Positions 9,861 to 20,128 of a DNA stretch of 25,360 nucleotides are shown piece after piece (the first letter of the stretch is position 1; each line of letters opens with the position of its first letter). The notes below the pieces were generated by a model that worked only from the letters and a program-made list of their open reading frames with translations, searched no databases and had not been told where the DNA came from. The DNA is from Phallusia fumigata (Eukaryota; Chordata; Ascidiacea; Phlebobranchia; Ascidiidae). The position numbers and the translations under genes were made by a program. Location: the NCBI GenBank assembly GCA_008931825.1, contig QXVZ01005503.1, forward strand, positions 1 through 25,360, written 5' to 3'.

Positions 9861-10771
9861 GTATTCGTATTCAGCGTCAAGTTACCCAGTAAAAAGAGAA
9901 CAATATACGACCGCTATATCAAGAGCATTTGGTTTTGGAAATGTCAACAGCGTTAAAGTGATTAGGTTAGTTTTGACTCTGAATGGAATTTCAAGCAACC
10001 TAGGGTCGCACTAAGCCAGAAGAGCTAATTTTGCCAGTCGGGAAGGGCGTGGTTGCCATGGACGGTTGTCATGTATCAGGGCATTGACGTCTGTGCATTG
10101 ATGGCGAAATAAGCAGAGGTCTGCGGCGCTTGTTGTCAACGGTAGTTTATCCCAGAAGGGAAACCTTGATGAAATCTGGCACTACACACCTTTGATTAGG
10201 TTTGACGACGGAAATTTGCTTTGATATTTTAAAAGATTTTCTGATTTGAATACACCGTTTGATAAAACAGAAACAACTTCAAAATGACCGCCGAAATTAG
10301 TGTAGAACATGTAGGAGAAAACTCCCGCTAAATAAGTAATTCAATTAGCAGTTTGGTTTGCTGCTTCTATAAGCGTCTCAGGTTTTAATATTGGTTTGCG
10401 ATACACGCTTGGCAACAAAGGACAGAAATTTACTTACAAATATAAAAATAACTGCAAAGTATACCTTTGACAACTGAAATGAAAAAATAGCGTGGGCTGA
10501 CCTATGAAACGATGAAGGTATTTTAAATCGGAAAACAACAAAATCACAAAGGAAAAGGTTAACAAAACAGTTACAGCTTGCCCCGAGTCATGGAAAAAAG
10601 GTTAACTGTCCTGCGACACGGCGGGATTGAGATTCGGGCGTGTCAAGGTTTTCCACAATTCGGCGCTCCAGGAAAAAAGGAACAATTTTGGATGAGGCCC
10701 CAACAAAAAGCAGAATAATCATGGGTGTCAACCTTTTTTGTCGGCCTGAGGTAAGAGCCAAGCGCCAACGC
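9861..10771. other. Intergenic region A-B
   Basis: About 0.9 kb without a convincing coding exon on either strand. It should contain the upstream control region of gene B. I recognise no repeat family or RNA gene in it. Confidence 0.5.
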
Positions 10772-10778
10772 TATAAAA
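10772..10778 (+). promoter_or_regulatory. Candidate TATA box of gene B
   Basis: TATAAAA in the context CGCTATAAAAACTCC lies 210 bp before the gene B ATG. It predicts transcription start near 10803, before the splice acceptor at 10927. Position and match are good, but there is no independent support. Confidence 0.45.
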
Positions 10779-10920
10779 ACTCCGTTTTGGGGATTTTGCC
10801 CAGTAGTTTAGATAAGGGGCATTGTTGACAGGGTGTAAAAGAAAAATGGCTCAGTACTTGCCCAGCCGGACTTGCAAGAGATTGTATAGTAACCAACTAT
10901 GTGTTTGTTTTGGTAAAACG

Positions 10921-10927
10921 TTTTTAG
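10921..10927 (+). promoter_or_regulatory. Candidate 5' leader splice acceptor of gene B (possible trans-splice site)
   Basis: TTTTTAG preceded by T-rich sequence lies 54 bp before the ATG at 10982, with no clear donor between it and the TATA candidate. Ciona-type tunicates add a short spliced leader to many mRNAs at such outron acceptors, so trans-splicing is possible. Cis-splicing from an unseen upstream exon is the alternative. Confidence 0.35.
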
Positions 10928-10981
10928 GGCAATAAGCTTTGGCCAAAACTTTGATTAAAAAAGGAGAAGCGAACGAACGCT

Positions 10982-11060
10982 ATGAAATCCCTGATTACTC
11001 TCGCCCTGTTCGGCGTCGCCTTCCTCGGCTGCGTCTCCGCCCAGATTGATTCCGACGCAG
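10982..11060 (+). CDS. Gene B exon 1: signal peptide
   Basis: The ATG at 10982 opens [17 protein letters not shown], a basic start and hydrophobic core, with likely cleavage after VSA and before QIDSDA. It ends in a phase-1 donor GCAG|gtaag. It is the complete version of the truncated gene A exon and so fixes the start for the family. Confidence 0.9.
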
Positions 11061-14000
11061 GTAAGCTTGTGTTTGAGTTGTTTTGTTGCAAAAAAGGTCG
11101 GCTCGACTCTCTATTCGCATTTGGCACCAACCCTTGGTGTGGGTCGCAAAAACCGGGTGTGGAAATCAAGAATGTCACCACTGGATTTCCTGTTCTGGCG
11201 CAACAACTAAGGCATCTCTGAACTTTCTGCCTTTCATAGTTTAAAACTAGGAAAGGGCTTTAGAGCAAACAAAAATCGCAAAAAAATCCATGTGAGCCAA
11301 AATTGGTTCACTCCTCCAGACGTAAGAATAACGATGTGAGCGCAAAAAGAAATTAGAATCTAAAATATTTTTTTTACAGTTTTCGTCGTGTACAACGTCA
11401 CAACAACCACTCCGGATGGGTCCGGGGTTCCTATCACAACAATCGCAAGTGTTCAAACTCTCGCCTACGGAAACCTGACCGTCGCCACCAATTCAAGGGA
11501 CACCATTGTGGCTGGGACAAACGCCGAAGGACGTAAGTTAAATATTTTCAAAAAATAGTCAAATAAACTGTTCTTTATCTGTGATTTGATTTTAGTTTCC
11601 AACGTATGCTCAACCACACTCCACCCTTGCGACACCAACGCATCAGCATGCACGGACCGAGGGTTATCGTTGGTGGAATGCTCATGTAACACCGGTTATA
11701 ACGACACAAGCACAAGCACGTTCTCTCCTTCATCTCTTATTCCAGCAGGAACGACCTGCTCAGGTAAGAAGTTGTTTAATAATCACCATCAAAAAATGTT
11801 TGCTTCAGACCGAGGGTTCTCGTTGGTGGATTGTCAGTGCAACAGCAGTTTTAGCGACACAAGCACATTAACGTTTTTCGGGTCAATCGTTCCACCTCGA
11901 ACCAGCTGCACTAGTTAGATTTTATACGTGTGACAAAGTTTGACATTTTTGATAATTTTCTCATAAAAATCGTTAACCAATAGACAAGAAAGGCCGCTCA
12001 AAAGTAGCCGTCGAAAATAATTTACTTCAGGGCTTCATTTACAGCTTATCTCCGAACAGCAACTCATAAAAAATAATGTTTTTTAGATATCAACGAATGC
12101 TCGGGAAATACAACCGTCTGTGGGACCCACACTGACCAATGCATCAACACTCCAGGGTCATTCACTTGCAACTGCACAGTTGGATACGAACTAAGCTCTG
12201 CAAAGGTTTGCTTAGGTCAGTTCCCTAACGTTGCTTCACACATGTGTGCGTTGTAGAATTGTAACTGGTAAAATTATCGTTGCAGATATTGATGAGTGCG
12301 CAAATGCAACTTTGAACAACTGCCACACTAATGCTACTTGTACCAACACAGATGGTAGTTTCTCGTGCGCTTGCAATGCAGGCCTAACTGGAGACGGAGT
12401 AACATCTTGCGCTGGTAAGGCTACAGTTAATGAGCTGCACAAAAAGTTATCCTTGCAATTTTACCAACATTCGCATATTATTACAATACCTGATTAGGAC
12501 CTAATTTTTATAAAACTCATCGCCAACTTTTTTCCCATCGCCAACCAGGTTCAACTTAACGCGCAAAAATTTTGCTCAAAACAAAGTTTCCAGTTTATAC
12601 TGTCTATAATTTTTTGCCGTTGCGCGCTTTACAAATTCTCTGTTTCAACTTTTGCAAACCGACGCTACAGATTTCAATGAGTGCGTGGATTTTGGATACG
12701 ATTGCGGAACGAACGGAACTTGCGTTGACAATATCGGCTCCTACACTTGTACCTGTGACGCTGGTTACAAAGTGAATGGAACCTTGGACCCAATCACTTG
12801 TATAGGTGAGTAACAAAAATGGTAACAGTATAATTCAATCGGCGCTTTGGAGTAAAGGGTAAAACGACATCTGATTTTTGTGTCTTTGCTAATTGATACC
12901 TACAAACAGCCTACACAGAGATCCGTATGGAAACTCGCGACCAAAAAAATAGCAAAATCCCGCCCTTCAGGTTGCGTAGAAGTGAAAAATGNAGAAATAA
13001 ACCGTTTCTTAATCGTTGCTGAGGTGGTCAATGCCATTAAACACCAGTAGTGTTGATGTCAAATGAACGCCACATATACTAATGGTGTGCTTTGATTCCT
13101 ACAGATCATCAACTATTTTAATAGTCTTGCAAGCGGCTCCACCTTCTTCTTCGGAAGCATATCAGCCACGGTTGAAAGAGTAGACACTACCATAATTATC
13201 ATAGAAATTTGTTTTAATGAAACATCACACGATGCAAACGGCATTACAGAACTTCTAAGATCTAATCCACCATCCCAAAATATCAGTGGGGGCAACTTTA
13301 CTGGTGACGGTAAGAGATGTTTAGTTTTTCTTACTTCTAATAGGCCAAAACATATAGTTTACGCATTCAAACAAGAATAATTTAGGCTTGTTGGATATCG
13401 TCAAAATCAACAAAGATCCAGAAACAACATTAGATTACAAAACTTGCTCCAAGAGGAACAGTTGTGATTGTGATTACTTCCCAAAGAAATGCTTAATCCA
13501 ACGTGTTATGATTAAATATTGCAGATTTCGATGAGTGCGCGGACAATTACGGCAACTGCTCTGCGTCCGCAACTTGCACGAACACAAACGGAAGTTTCAC
13601 CTGCGCTTGTCCAAGCTCCCTAATCGATCAATCCACAAGCGGAGTTAGCGGAACCATTTGCTGTGAGATTTTTGTTTGTTTGTTACAAATCAATATTACA
13701 ACCTAAGACTTAGACTTAGAACAAAGAACTGGAACTTTAGGTCATCTGTATTTGTAAATAGATAAGGTAGAAAAGGTCTTCGTCTTTCCCTAAAATATAG
13801 TCGTAATATTATTGCTTCCAAAAGGCCACAACCTAAACGACAAACGATTGTGTTTTACAGCACAACCTGTTAACTTCACTTGCTTCTCTGACCGAGTGGA
13901 AGTTTGGGCTTGGAGCAGTTTCTTTGTAAGCAACGGAGTTACCAACGTGACCGAGTTAACATTGGGATCATGCAGTGGAAGTGACGACGGATCAGGTTAC

Positions 14001-17000
14001 TGGAAGTTCATCGGAAGTTGCGATGGAATAACCGACGTAAGTTAAAGAGCAGGTTTTGAAAAATATAGCAAAGACCGAAGGTATGTTGACATTTCTACTC
14101 AACACAACTTCGTGTATGGCAATCCTGGGGTTTTGAAAAGTCTAACCTGTGTTCGTAGTCAGCACATCAAAGTAAACGAAATAAACGAGCATACGAAAGA
14201 TTTTTTACTGTTTATTTCGGTATCTATCAACACGAAACATCAGTGCTAACAGCGCTACCCGTAATTATGCGCGGAACAAATTTCTACAGCCAAAGACAGA
14301 CGTACTGATTTTTGTCGGTAAAGTACCAGGCAGCCACCTAATACCAACAACGCGCTTCTTACTTTCCAGGCAAACTCAACGCACATCTCAACTCAATGGA
14401 ATTTGACTAATCACGACCCAAATGCGACCATCGTTGTTGGATCAATTCTTACTTATCCCGTGTCGTGCCTCTTCCCAACATCAGCCAACGTTACTTTCAA
14501 CTTCACTGCTGAACAAGAGTAAGTGTTTACTACCGGCCCGCTGCGTCCGACGTAATGAGTCTACATCAGAAAACTGAGCACAGACATTTAAACACACAAA
14601 GCGGAATAGGTTTTGCACCGTACTTTTGCATAAATATTGGTCTTTAAAGTTGTCTCATGAAAGGTTATCTGAGTTATCAGGGTGCGATTGTGGTGTGAGA
14701 AAAGATGTTTAGATTGTTATTTCGAAGACCAAAATAACAACTTTTGAACGGCAATGCCGTTGAAAAGCAAGTAAGCTTTTACCGTTCTACGCACTTAACC
14801 TTTCAACAAGTTGTTTTGTAGTAACATCGTCGGAGAGAACCAAGAAGGCTCGTTGGACCAGGCTCTCGAATTCACTGGAAAGTTTTCCACAGACGAAAAC
14901 GCCGTCAACCTAGTGACTGGGCCTGTTAGCACCAGCACTCGTCTGTACTTATGGGTAAGTTATCTTTTCTATATGCATCTCGGAGTTTCGACACTTCAAC
15001 GGTCGACAACTAGTTTAACACAAAATTCTCTTGCTGAACGCACTGTGCGGCGGCCAATATGTTGTTGAGATAGTTGTGTGTAGAATTATCGTTAACCATG
15101 TAGTTTCGTTTCAACGCGATAAACGATAACAATGTTAAGATTTGGAACACTAAACACAGATCTGTTCATAGCTCTTTACAAATATATTGACCCAAAGAGT
15201 TCTTATAAGCGACATGCTTTATTTATCAAACGTTTCGGCAATAACTTTTGGCGTGATCAGTTGCCGAAAGCTCTCATGAATAAAGGTAAAGCACGTCGCT
15301 TTTAGAAACTATTTGGGTCAGTATATTTGTAATAAGAGTGATGTCTACGTTGTCTGTAGAACCTTCGCAAATCTAGTTTCTGCTTCAGAGGGGTAAATCA
15401 AAACAATGTTAACGTCAAGTGACACGACAAGGGCGATATTTACAGTCAGCTAAAGTATGAACTGAAAAATTGGTTTTGGGGTCGGGTCGTTTTTACAGGT
15501 CATCTTATTTTGTGCAGATACAACCGACCACACCCCTAAACCCGAATCTTCGACTTGTTTCCCAAAGCTTAAGATCATATGCGGCAACGGACTCCGGCAA
15601 TTACATTGAACTTATCAGGTAAAATATCTACAAAACCCGACTGCACGAACCAATTAAAACGAAAGCATGCAAAAGGAAGACACCTAGGTCTTTATTTATG
15701 TTTTCAAAAAGACAATTTTTTAGTGTAAATACTAGCATATAAATGCTAAAATAAAGTCGCCCGAAACTCCAATATCATGCTTTAAAGTAAACGTATTTGG
15801 CATAAACCTGCGTATTGATACGGCGGCAAATTCTCATGACGTAACGCTACAAATACCAAACAAAACACAAAAGTGTCTTAGAAAAATACTAAAACACAAA
15901 CGAAGACTTAAACAACAAAAACGTGTAGTTCTATGCAGATTTACGCTTCTGCTTTTTTTTAAATTTCACTCGATGCATTTTAGTGGTGGATGCCCGGTTG
16001 CCACAACCTCAACCAACCGCGTCCTGCGAGACACTCTGATCGTGGTAAAAAATGGAATCGGCGACAAGATTGTCATTGCATTCACGGCCCATTTTTACGG
16101 TTCGAGCACAACGACAGTAGTATCACTTCACCTTGTGGTCTGCATTGAGACTGGAGGGGCGTCATGCGCACCAAGTGTAAGTGTCAATGTTCGCAGCTAT
16201 ATATCTTAGTCCTATTTACAAGTTCATTTTATCACATATCATCTACAAACAGTAATGAATGATAAACTTATAAAGTCTCTGCCGGCAAAAGTATATTTGC
16301 GTAGCAGCCCTAAAAACCCATCGAAAGACGACCGGATAAGGACGTCGAAACCTCTATACAATGCCTGTCTGCACCTGTTTAACATATACGATGTCGTAAA
16401 CTCATTTCGAGTAGGCTTCCTTTCCATACCTATGCCCGTGTTGCCCTGAGAAAGCGTCCTCAAAGTTTTAAGGTTTTTCACTTACATTTTCGACGAACTT
16501 ACCTAAAAACATTTTTTAAATGAGATGAGAAAAAAATTTTTGAGCAACGTTACCGCGTTAGATGAGCGTGAGCCCAAAAGTAGCCTTTTTCGCATGAGTG
16601 AAAGCAACCCAAAATACATGATCATGTACATTATTCGATATCTGATATTAGTGCACACCTGGACGAAGAAGACGGTCCTCTGTCATCGTGAGGGCGAAAC
16701 GACAAGAGGAGGAAGTGGAAGCAGAAGTACGGACTGCGTTCCAAAGAGACCCAGGTAAAGATTTTCTGCAGCTACAAACATCACCAATGCACTTCCCTTA
16801 ACAAACAGTAGGATACTTATTACCATTTAACTGCACAAAATGTTGCGGTGCAAGACCCCTACGTCTAAATTCATTTGTTCATTTGCAGAGGATGCATGCA
16901 ACAGGAGCTGCGGCTTGGGAATTTGTGTGCTTGACGCTATCAACACTCAGCAATGCGTCTGCACCCAACAAACCATCAAGACAGTCGACGGAATATGCGG

Positions 17001-17339
17001 TAAGGTTACGTAATGAACCAAAACGACACAAAGTATAAAAAACCGCACATTCGCGGTGAAAAAGTTAGAACCTGTAGTTGGCGATCATTAGGTAAAACAG
17101 TTAGCAAGTGAAGCACCGGACCTGGGAGCTATTGTAAGTGGTTTCAACAAACCATACAGTTTCACAATATTTATTGTTTTGAAGTTCCCAACGAACCCGA
17201 AACTCCAGCGGCAACAACAGAAGATCGAACCACTTTATGGGTCTTGGTCGGACTTGCAACGGCTCTGATCCTGCTCATAGCAGTTGCCATTGCTGTCTTC
17301 GCTTTCAAGCGGCGAGTGGCAGATGGAAAAGACTTCTAA
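10982..17339 (+). CDS. Gene B: EGF/SEA-like/ZP-domain single-pass membrane protein (paralogue of A, remodelled)
   Basis: Proposed exons: 10982-11060, 11380-11532, 11596-11763, optional 11809-11913, 12087-12215, 12286-12414, 12671-12805, an unresolved SEA first half, 13105-13309, 13525-13662, 13861-14036, 14370-14518, 14822-14954, 15518-15618, 15984-16176, 16652-16754, 16889-16999, 17185-17339 (TAA). Domains: signal peptide, unknown N-terminal domain, EGF1-4, partial SEA-like, EGF, ZP-N, ZP-C, basic cleavage region, EGF, transmembrane helix, very short tail. Compared with gene A it lacks two calcium-binding EGF exons and the last 12 tail residues. Listed exons without the optional one sum to 2,257 nt, one over a multiple of three, so an exon of length 2 mod 3 is missing. 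Gene A's SEA first-half exon is 83 nt, which would fit exactly. Either that exon has diverged beyond recognition or gene B is damaged there. Purifying-looking similarity elsewhere argues for a working gene. Confidence 0.78.
11380..11763 (+). CDS. Gene B exons 2-3: N-terminal domain and EGF1
   Basis: Exon 11380-11532 encodes the cysteine-free domain [14 protein letters not shown], the same length as in gene A. Exon 11596-11763 encodes an EGF without calcium motif (VCST, HPCD, SACT, VECSC, TTCS), with one extra codon between the second and third cysteines (NASAC versus NATC). Both are phase 1-1. Confidence 0.88.
11809..11913 (+). pseudogene. Gene B half-EGF exon: partial duplicate of EGF1
   Basis: Just 45 bp after EGF1 comes a second copy of its 3' part, DRGFSLVDCQCNSSF onward to TSCT. 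It keeps only the last three of the six EGF cysteines. It has a usable acceptor (TGCTTCAG|AC) and a candidate donor (ACTA|gttaga, the GTTAG type also seen at gene A 4602), both phase 1, so it could be spliced in without a frameshift. It is a relic or an optional exon; three unpaired cysteines make a normal fold unlikely. Confidence 0.6.
12087..12805 (+). CDS. Gene B exons 4-6: calcium-binding EGF domains 2-4
   Basis: Exons 12087-12215, 12286-12414 and 12671-12805 are phase 1-1, each with six cysteines and the hydroxylation motif ([30 protein letters not shown]). They begin D-I-N-E-C, D-I-D-E-C and D-F-N-E-C, so the calcium motif is relaxed in two. They correspond to gene A EGF2-4. No counterparts of gene A EGF5 and EGF6 exist before the SEA region. 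Confidence 0.9.
12806..13104 (+). other. Gene B gap where the SEA first-half exon should be
   Basis: This 299-bp stretch must hold an exon of length 2 mod 3 if gene B is intact. The only candidate is 12910-12970, after CTACAAACAG, reading AYTEIRMETRDQ; the Y-x-x-R faintly recalls YDYR in gene A and YQYR in gene C. Its donor (CAG|gttgcg) leaves the wrong phase. A sequence ambiguity (N at 12992) lies nearby. I cannot resolve the exon. Confidence 0.4.
13105..13662 (+). CDS. Gene B: SEA-like second half and EGF
   Basis: Exon 13105-13309 (phase 0-1) is open throughout and matches the gene A second SEA exon in plan: IINYFNSLASG helix, strand TTIIIIEICFNETSHDAN, ending NFTGD. It carries a cysteine absent from A. 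Exon 13525-13662 is an EGF starting D-F-D-E-C with the DQSTSGVSGTIC final loop shared across the family. Confidence 0.82.
13861..14954 (+). CDS. Gene B ZP-N subdomain
   Basis: Exons 13861-14036, 14370-14518 and 14822-14954 have the same lengths (176, 149, 133) and phases as in gene A. Four cysteines are conserved (FTCF, LGSC, IGSC, VSCLF). Part of the exon chain is nearly identical in protein to A ([17 protein letters not shown]), while the third exon has diverged more. There is no internal tandem duplication here. Confidence 0.9.
15177..15331. mobile_element. Fold-back MITE-like element in gene B intron
   Basis: The left arm ACAAATATATTGACCCAAA (15178) is mirrored by the reverse complement at the right end (TTTGGGTCAGTATATTTGT, ending 15330). 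Pairing continues inwards with few mismatches through AGCGACATGCTTTA and the inner TTTCGGCAA/TTGCCGAAAG, so almost the whole 153 bp folds into one hairpin. It has no coding capacity, which fits a non-autonomous inverted-repeat element. A clean target-site duplication is not certain. Confidence 0.7.
15518..16176 (+). CDS. Gene B ZP-C subdomain
   Basis: Exons 15518-15618 and 15984-16176 encode LNPNLRLVSQSL, then SGGCPV, strands IVIAFTAHFYG, and cysteines LVVC and ASCAPS. The first ZP-C cysteine of gene A (LRLRC) is serine here. Exon lengths are 101 and 193 (one codon shorter than in A); phases match. Confidence 0.87.
16652..16999 (+). CDS. Gene B basic cleavage region and membrane-proximal EGF
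   Basis: Exon 16652-16754 encodes CTPGRRRRSS, then [14 protein letters not shown], keeping both furin-type sites and the acidic spacer. Exon 16889-16999 is the short six-cysteine EGF (ACNRSCGLGIC, QCVC, GIC). Both are among the most conserved exons between A and B. Confidence 0.88.
17185..17339 (+). CDS. Gene B last exon: transmembrane helix and shortened tail
   Basis: The acceptor TTTTGAAG at 17184 starts the exon. After VPNEPETPAATTEDRTT comes the helix [20 protein letters not shown], basic KRR, and the stop after GKDF at 17337-17339. Where gene A reads GAA (Glu), gene B reads TAA. Downstream codons still match the gene A tail in frame (NYMNANAI versus NYVNTNAI), so the stop looks recent. 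Confidence 0.87.
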
Positions 17340-17890
17340 ATGAACTACATGAACGCCAACGCCATCGACAATTATTTGCTGTTGATGTTATCTCAAACAA
17401 GAGCTGTTATCTCAAACTTTCAGTCTTTAAATATGCTTGAACATTTCTGCAATCGTTCATAATACATAATATGTAGTCTAGCCTTGCTTTAGAAGTTAAT
17501 GACACTAATGCTTTCTTCATTTGAACGGACAAATACCGTATCACGGCATTGGCAATGTTAAGGCAACGTATACTATCGTTAGATGCAGAACTTGATGTGT
17601 GCGCTCACTGCCAATTACTTCACAAACATTCACCGTCAAATAACCCATTGACCGGTCAGGAAAACTTCCTGATTTCTTTGCACATCTCATTCTTAAAAAA
17701 TGCAGTGAAATGTCGGTAGCTGCTGAAACCCATGGGTCTGCAACGAGACTGTGGGATACAAGCTAATTGCCTATGACTACCACCGATCTAACATCTGAAG
17801 ATGTAACTTTGATTTTCGAAAAAAAAACAATGTGACAAGGTGTCACCAAAACATGGAATCTGACGAAAAACGGAGAGGAGAGAAGAATGA

Positions 17891-17985
17891 TTTACGAATT
17901 TCAAAGTTGCCTTATCAGATGTTAGCGACTCATGGGCCATGGCAATCAGCTTACTATGATGCAGCACGTGCTTCTACTTTTTCTT
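17891..17985. other. 95-bp conserved non-coding block downstream of gene B
   Basis: Partner of 9583-9677. The four differences are scattered single substitutions. It lies about 550 bp after the gene B stop and before the conserved AATAAA, so it would be inside the 3' UTR if that signal is used. Confidence 0.7.
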
Positions 17986-18114
17986 GTGTAAATGTGTCAA
18001 AAACCTATATTTAACAACGTAAAAATATAAACGTCAACCAAAGAACGCCCACCACGAGTAATAGTGGAATGTATAAGCCTACAGATGGGACGGCGCATGT
18101 AAGTGCCCATAAAA

Positions 18115-18120
18115 AATAAA
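18115..18120 (+). terminator. Candidate poly(A) signal of gene B (AATAAA)
   Basis: AATAAA followed by CCAGAAAATCAAAACTG matches the gene A arrangement at 9835-9840. It predicts a 3' UTR of about 0.8 kb. Confidence 0.5.
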
Positions 18121-18370
18121 CCAGAAAATCAAAACTGTTTTCGACTGTGTTTAACAAGTCAGCCTAACATAAAGATTAATATACACGTGCTCTATAACGA
18201 GTATTAAGCTGCTTGAACATAGTTGTACATAAGGCCGTGTGGAAATCTAAACTTGGGTTTAGTTCAAAAAAAATTAAAAAAAAACGACTGACCTTAAAGT
18301 GTGTCGAAACAAACATTTTACAAGTCAATCAATAATCCAACTCTGGTTAGTTTGACAACAGTATAAAACA

Positions 18371-18690
18371 AAGTCGAATCGAGTGGTGTTTTAATGTAAT
18401 GTTAATCACGAAACCCTGCTTTATTTTAGTACATCTCAATATTGTTTACTTCACTAAACGTAAAAAATGATGGTGTTTCATGTTTTTAAGTTAGGCTGAA
18501 GAGACATGTTGATAGCGAGTAACCAAACGCAAGGAATAGCCAAAGTCAGTTCGAGTTGTATTCGAATGTAATGCACGAAAACCAGACTATTTTAGTATAT
18601 GTCTGGGTGTAAAAATGCGTGTATTCCAAGTCTCAAGTTTGGCTGGGCAAATACAAGCCAAAAGCGCGTAACCAAACGAAAAAGCTTGCA
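18371..18690. repeat. Diverged direct tandem repeat, about 171-bp unit, two copies
   Basis: AAAGTCGAATCGAGT (from about 18370) recurs as AAAGTCAGTTCGAGT (from 18542). Following landmarks repeat in order: AATGTAATG, ACGAAA, TTTTAGTA, AAGTTAGGCTG/AAGTTTGGCTG, and GTAACCAAACG (about 18520 and 18668). The family is unknown. Confidence 0.6.
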
Positions 18691-19549
18691 ACGAAAACCA
18701 AAATGCTAAATATACATTTAATATTCGCGTGATAGCCTCTAATCCCTATTCATCACATATCAAGAGCGGAGCGAAATCGTGCCCGGAAAGCCGAGACTAG
18801 CAGCTTTACGTAGGACATTATGTATAAGGGCAGGGTTTTCACGCCCTTGCTGCTCGAGTGGTTCTGTAAATCATCTTGATCGTTTATCCAAACAGACTAT
18901 TCGAGTGCAGCCAAGTTTGGAAAGATATTCAATACTGTTGACATAGGGTGACATTCAATTGAGATCTACCCTGTGTGGTATATTGATTGCATCATTTATA
19001 CCGAAAATCGGTTGGATTTTGCGGAGCTGGCACAAATAAATGTCGAGAATATATTTTGAAACAACAGGCAAGGTAACTGGGGTATGGCAATGCTGATGAA
19101 AATATTGTAAGCCATGAACATTTAAGTAACCTAATAACGTACGCCATGCACCGTTTGCTTAAAATGTTTACGCAAAACGCAACNAGATAAGAAAAAGTGC
19201 ATCTAGATCAGCATATAGAACCATACTGTAAACAGACAATTAAATTTGCTATAGCATAGGCCATGGTGCAAATAACACCAAAAACTCTAAAAATATCAAA
19301 AAGAGTGCACGACTTTTCACGGACAGGCCGAGGACACTGCGTGCAATATATATTGAGTCTGTCACAAAAGAAGCAATGCAGGAACCCATGTTTTTTTTAA
19401 ACAGTTGAAACCACAAACCACACCTGTGTAGGTTCAAGCCAACTTGGAAACGACAGAACGGTTGCAATACTTTCAGCAAGACGCCTGCGAAAAATGTGCT
19501 CATATTTCTCACGACGCCTATTCAAAAAACGGTACCATATTTACCACAC

Positions 19550-19800
19550 AATCAGTAACGGTTTATTTCATATAATTGGCCGCAATCAACGGTTTATTAT
19601 TCTATCATTGTGTATGGAAAGTACCATGCCTTCGCAAAAGTCAAGCTGCGTGCACCAAAAATTACAAAATAGCATCCCTACCACATAGTTAGTAATGGTT
19701 TATTTCAGATAGTTAGTAGTCAATGGTCATATTGTATGGTTACCACTCTAACAGCGCGACTGGAAAGCACCGAGGGTTCGCAGAAGGCGAGCAGCGTGAC
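19550..19800. repeat. Diverged direct repeat, about 137-bp period, two copies
   Basis: GGTTTATTTCA at 19560 recurs at 19697. Shared landmarks follow in order: TCAAYGGT, GGAAAG..ACC, TTCGCA.AAG and AGC.GCGTG. Identity is low overall. It may be an old satellite or mobile-element remnant. Confidence 0.45.
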
Positions 19801-20040
19801 TTGGGCATTATATCGCCATCGCACATAGCAATTTTATTCGCGCAACATTGAGGTTATCTTACCGAGCGTAAAATTTCACGGTTGCGGCTTGCCGACCTCT
19901 GCAGACAGTGCATGAAGTCGAGACGGAGCTACGGAAATTTTAGACTTAGTGTCAGATAGATGTTGGGACGTAAGGGCTGACGACATTTATATATGCTATG
20001 CAGTTTATACTGAACAAGTTTAAACAATACTTTAGAATTT

Positions 20041-20128
20041 TAAACACCGATCTGTTCACAAAAATTTGCTGGCCCAAATAGTTCTTTGAAGCGACATGCG
20101 TTATACATCAAACGTTTCGCAAATAAAG
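20041..20128. mobile_element. Half copy of the fold-back element
   Basis: The stretch from AACACCGATCTGTTCACA through GGCCCAAATAGTTC and AAGCGACATGCGTTATACAT to CAAACGTTTCG matches the left flank and left arm of the element at about 15150-15240. The right arm is missing. The match includes the AGATCTGTTCA-like flank outside the inverted repeat, so the repeat family is longer than the hairpin. Confidence 0.6.

Larger units (their letters stand above)
17340..18145 (+). other. Probable 3' UTR and flank of gene B
   Basis: Aligns in patches with 8722-9860 after gene A. It contains the fossil tail codons just after the stop, the 95-bp conserved block, and the conserved AATAAA. No coding exon is visible. 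The 60-codon open frame at 17832-18014 overlaps the conserved block but is not kept in gene A. Confidence 0.55.

Noticed and set aside
11905..11915. ACCAGCTGCACTAGT shared between the half-EGF exon end and gene C intron (about 24520)
   Set aside because: Similarity does not extend beyond about 15 bases; chance or unrelated.
16239..16481. Overlapping open frames on both strands in the gene B intron at 16.2-16.8 kb
   Set aside because: They have no counterpart in the gene A intron, no domain and no splice-compatible borders.
17832..18014. 60-codon open frame over the conserved 3' block
   Set aside because: The same frame is closed in the gene A copy, so conservation is not of this protein.
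18820..18860. Small hairpin AAGGGC...GCCCTT considered as a tRNA or small RNA
   Set aside because: No tRNA A or B box and no cloverleaf; the stem is too short to call.
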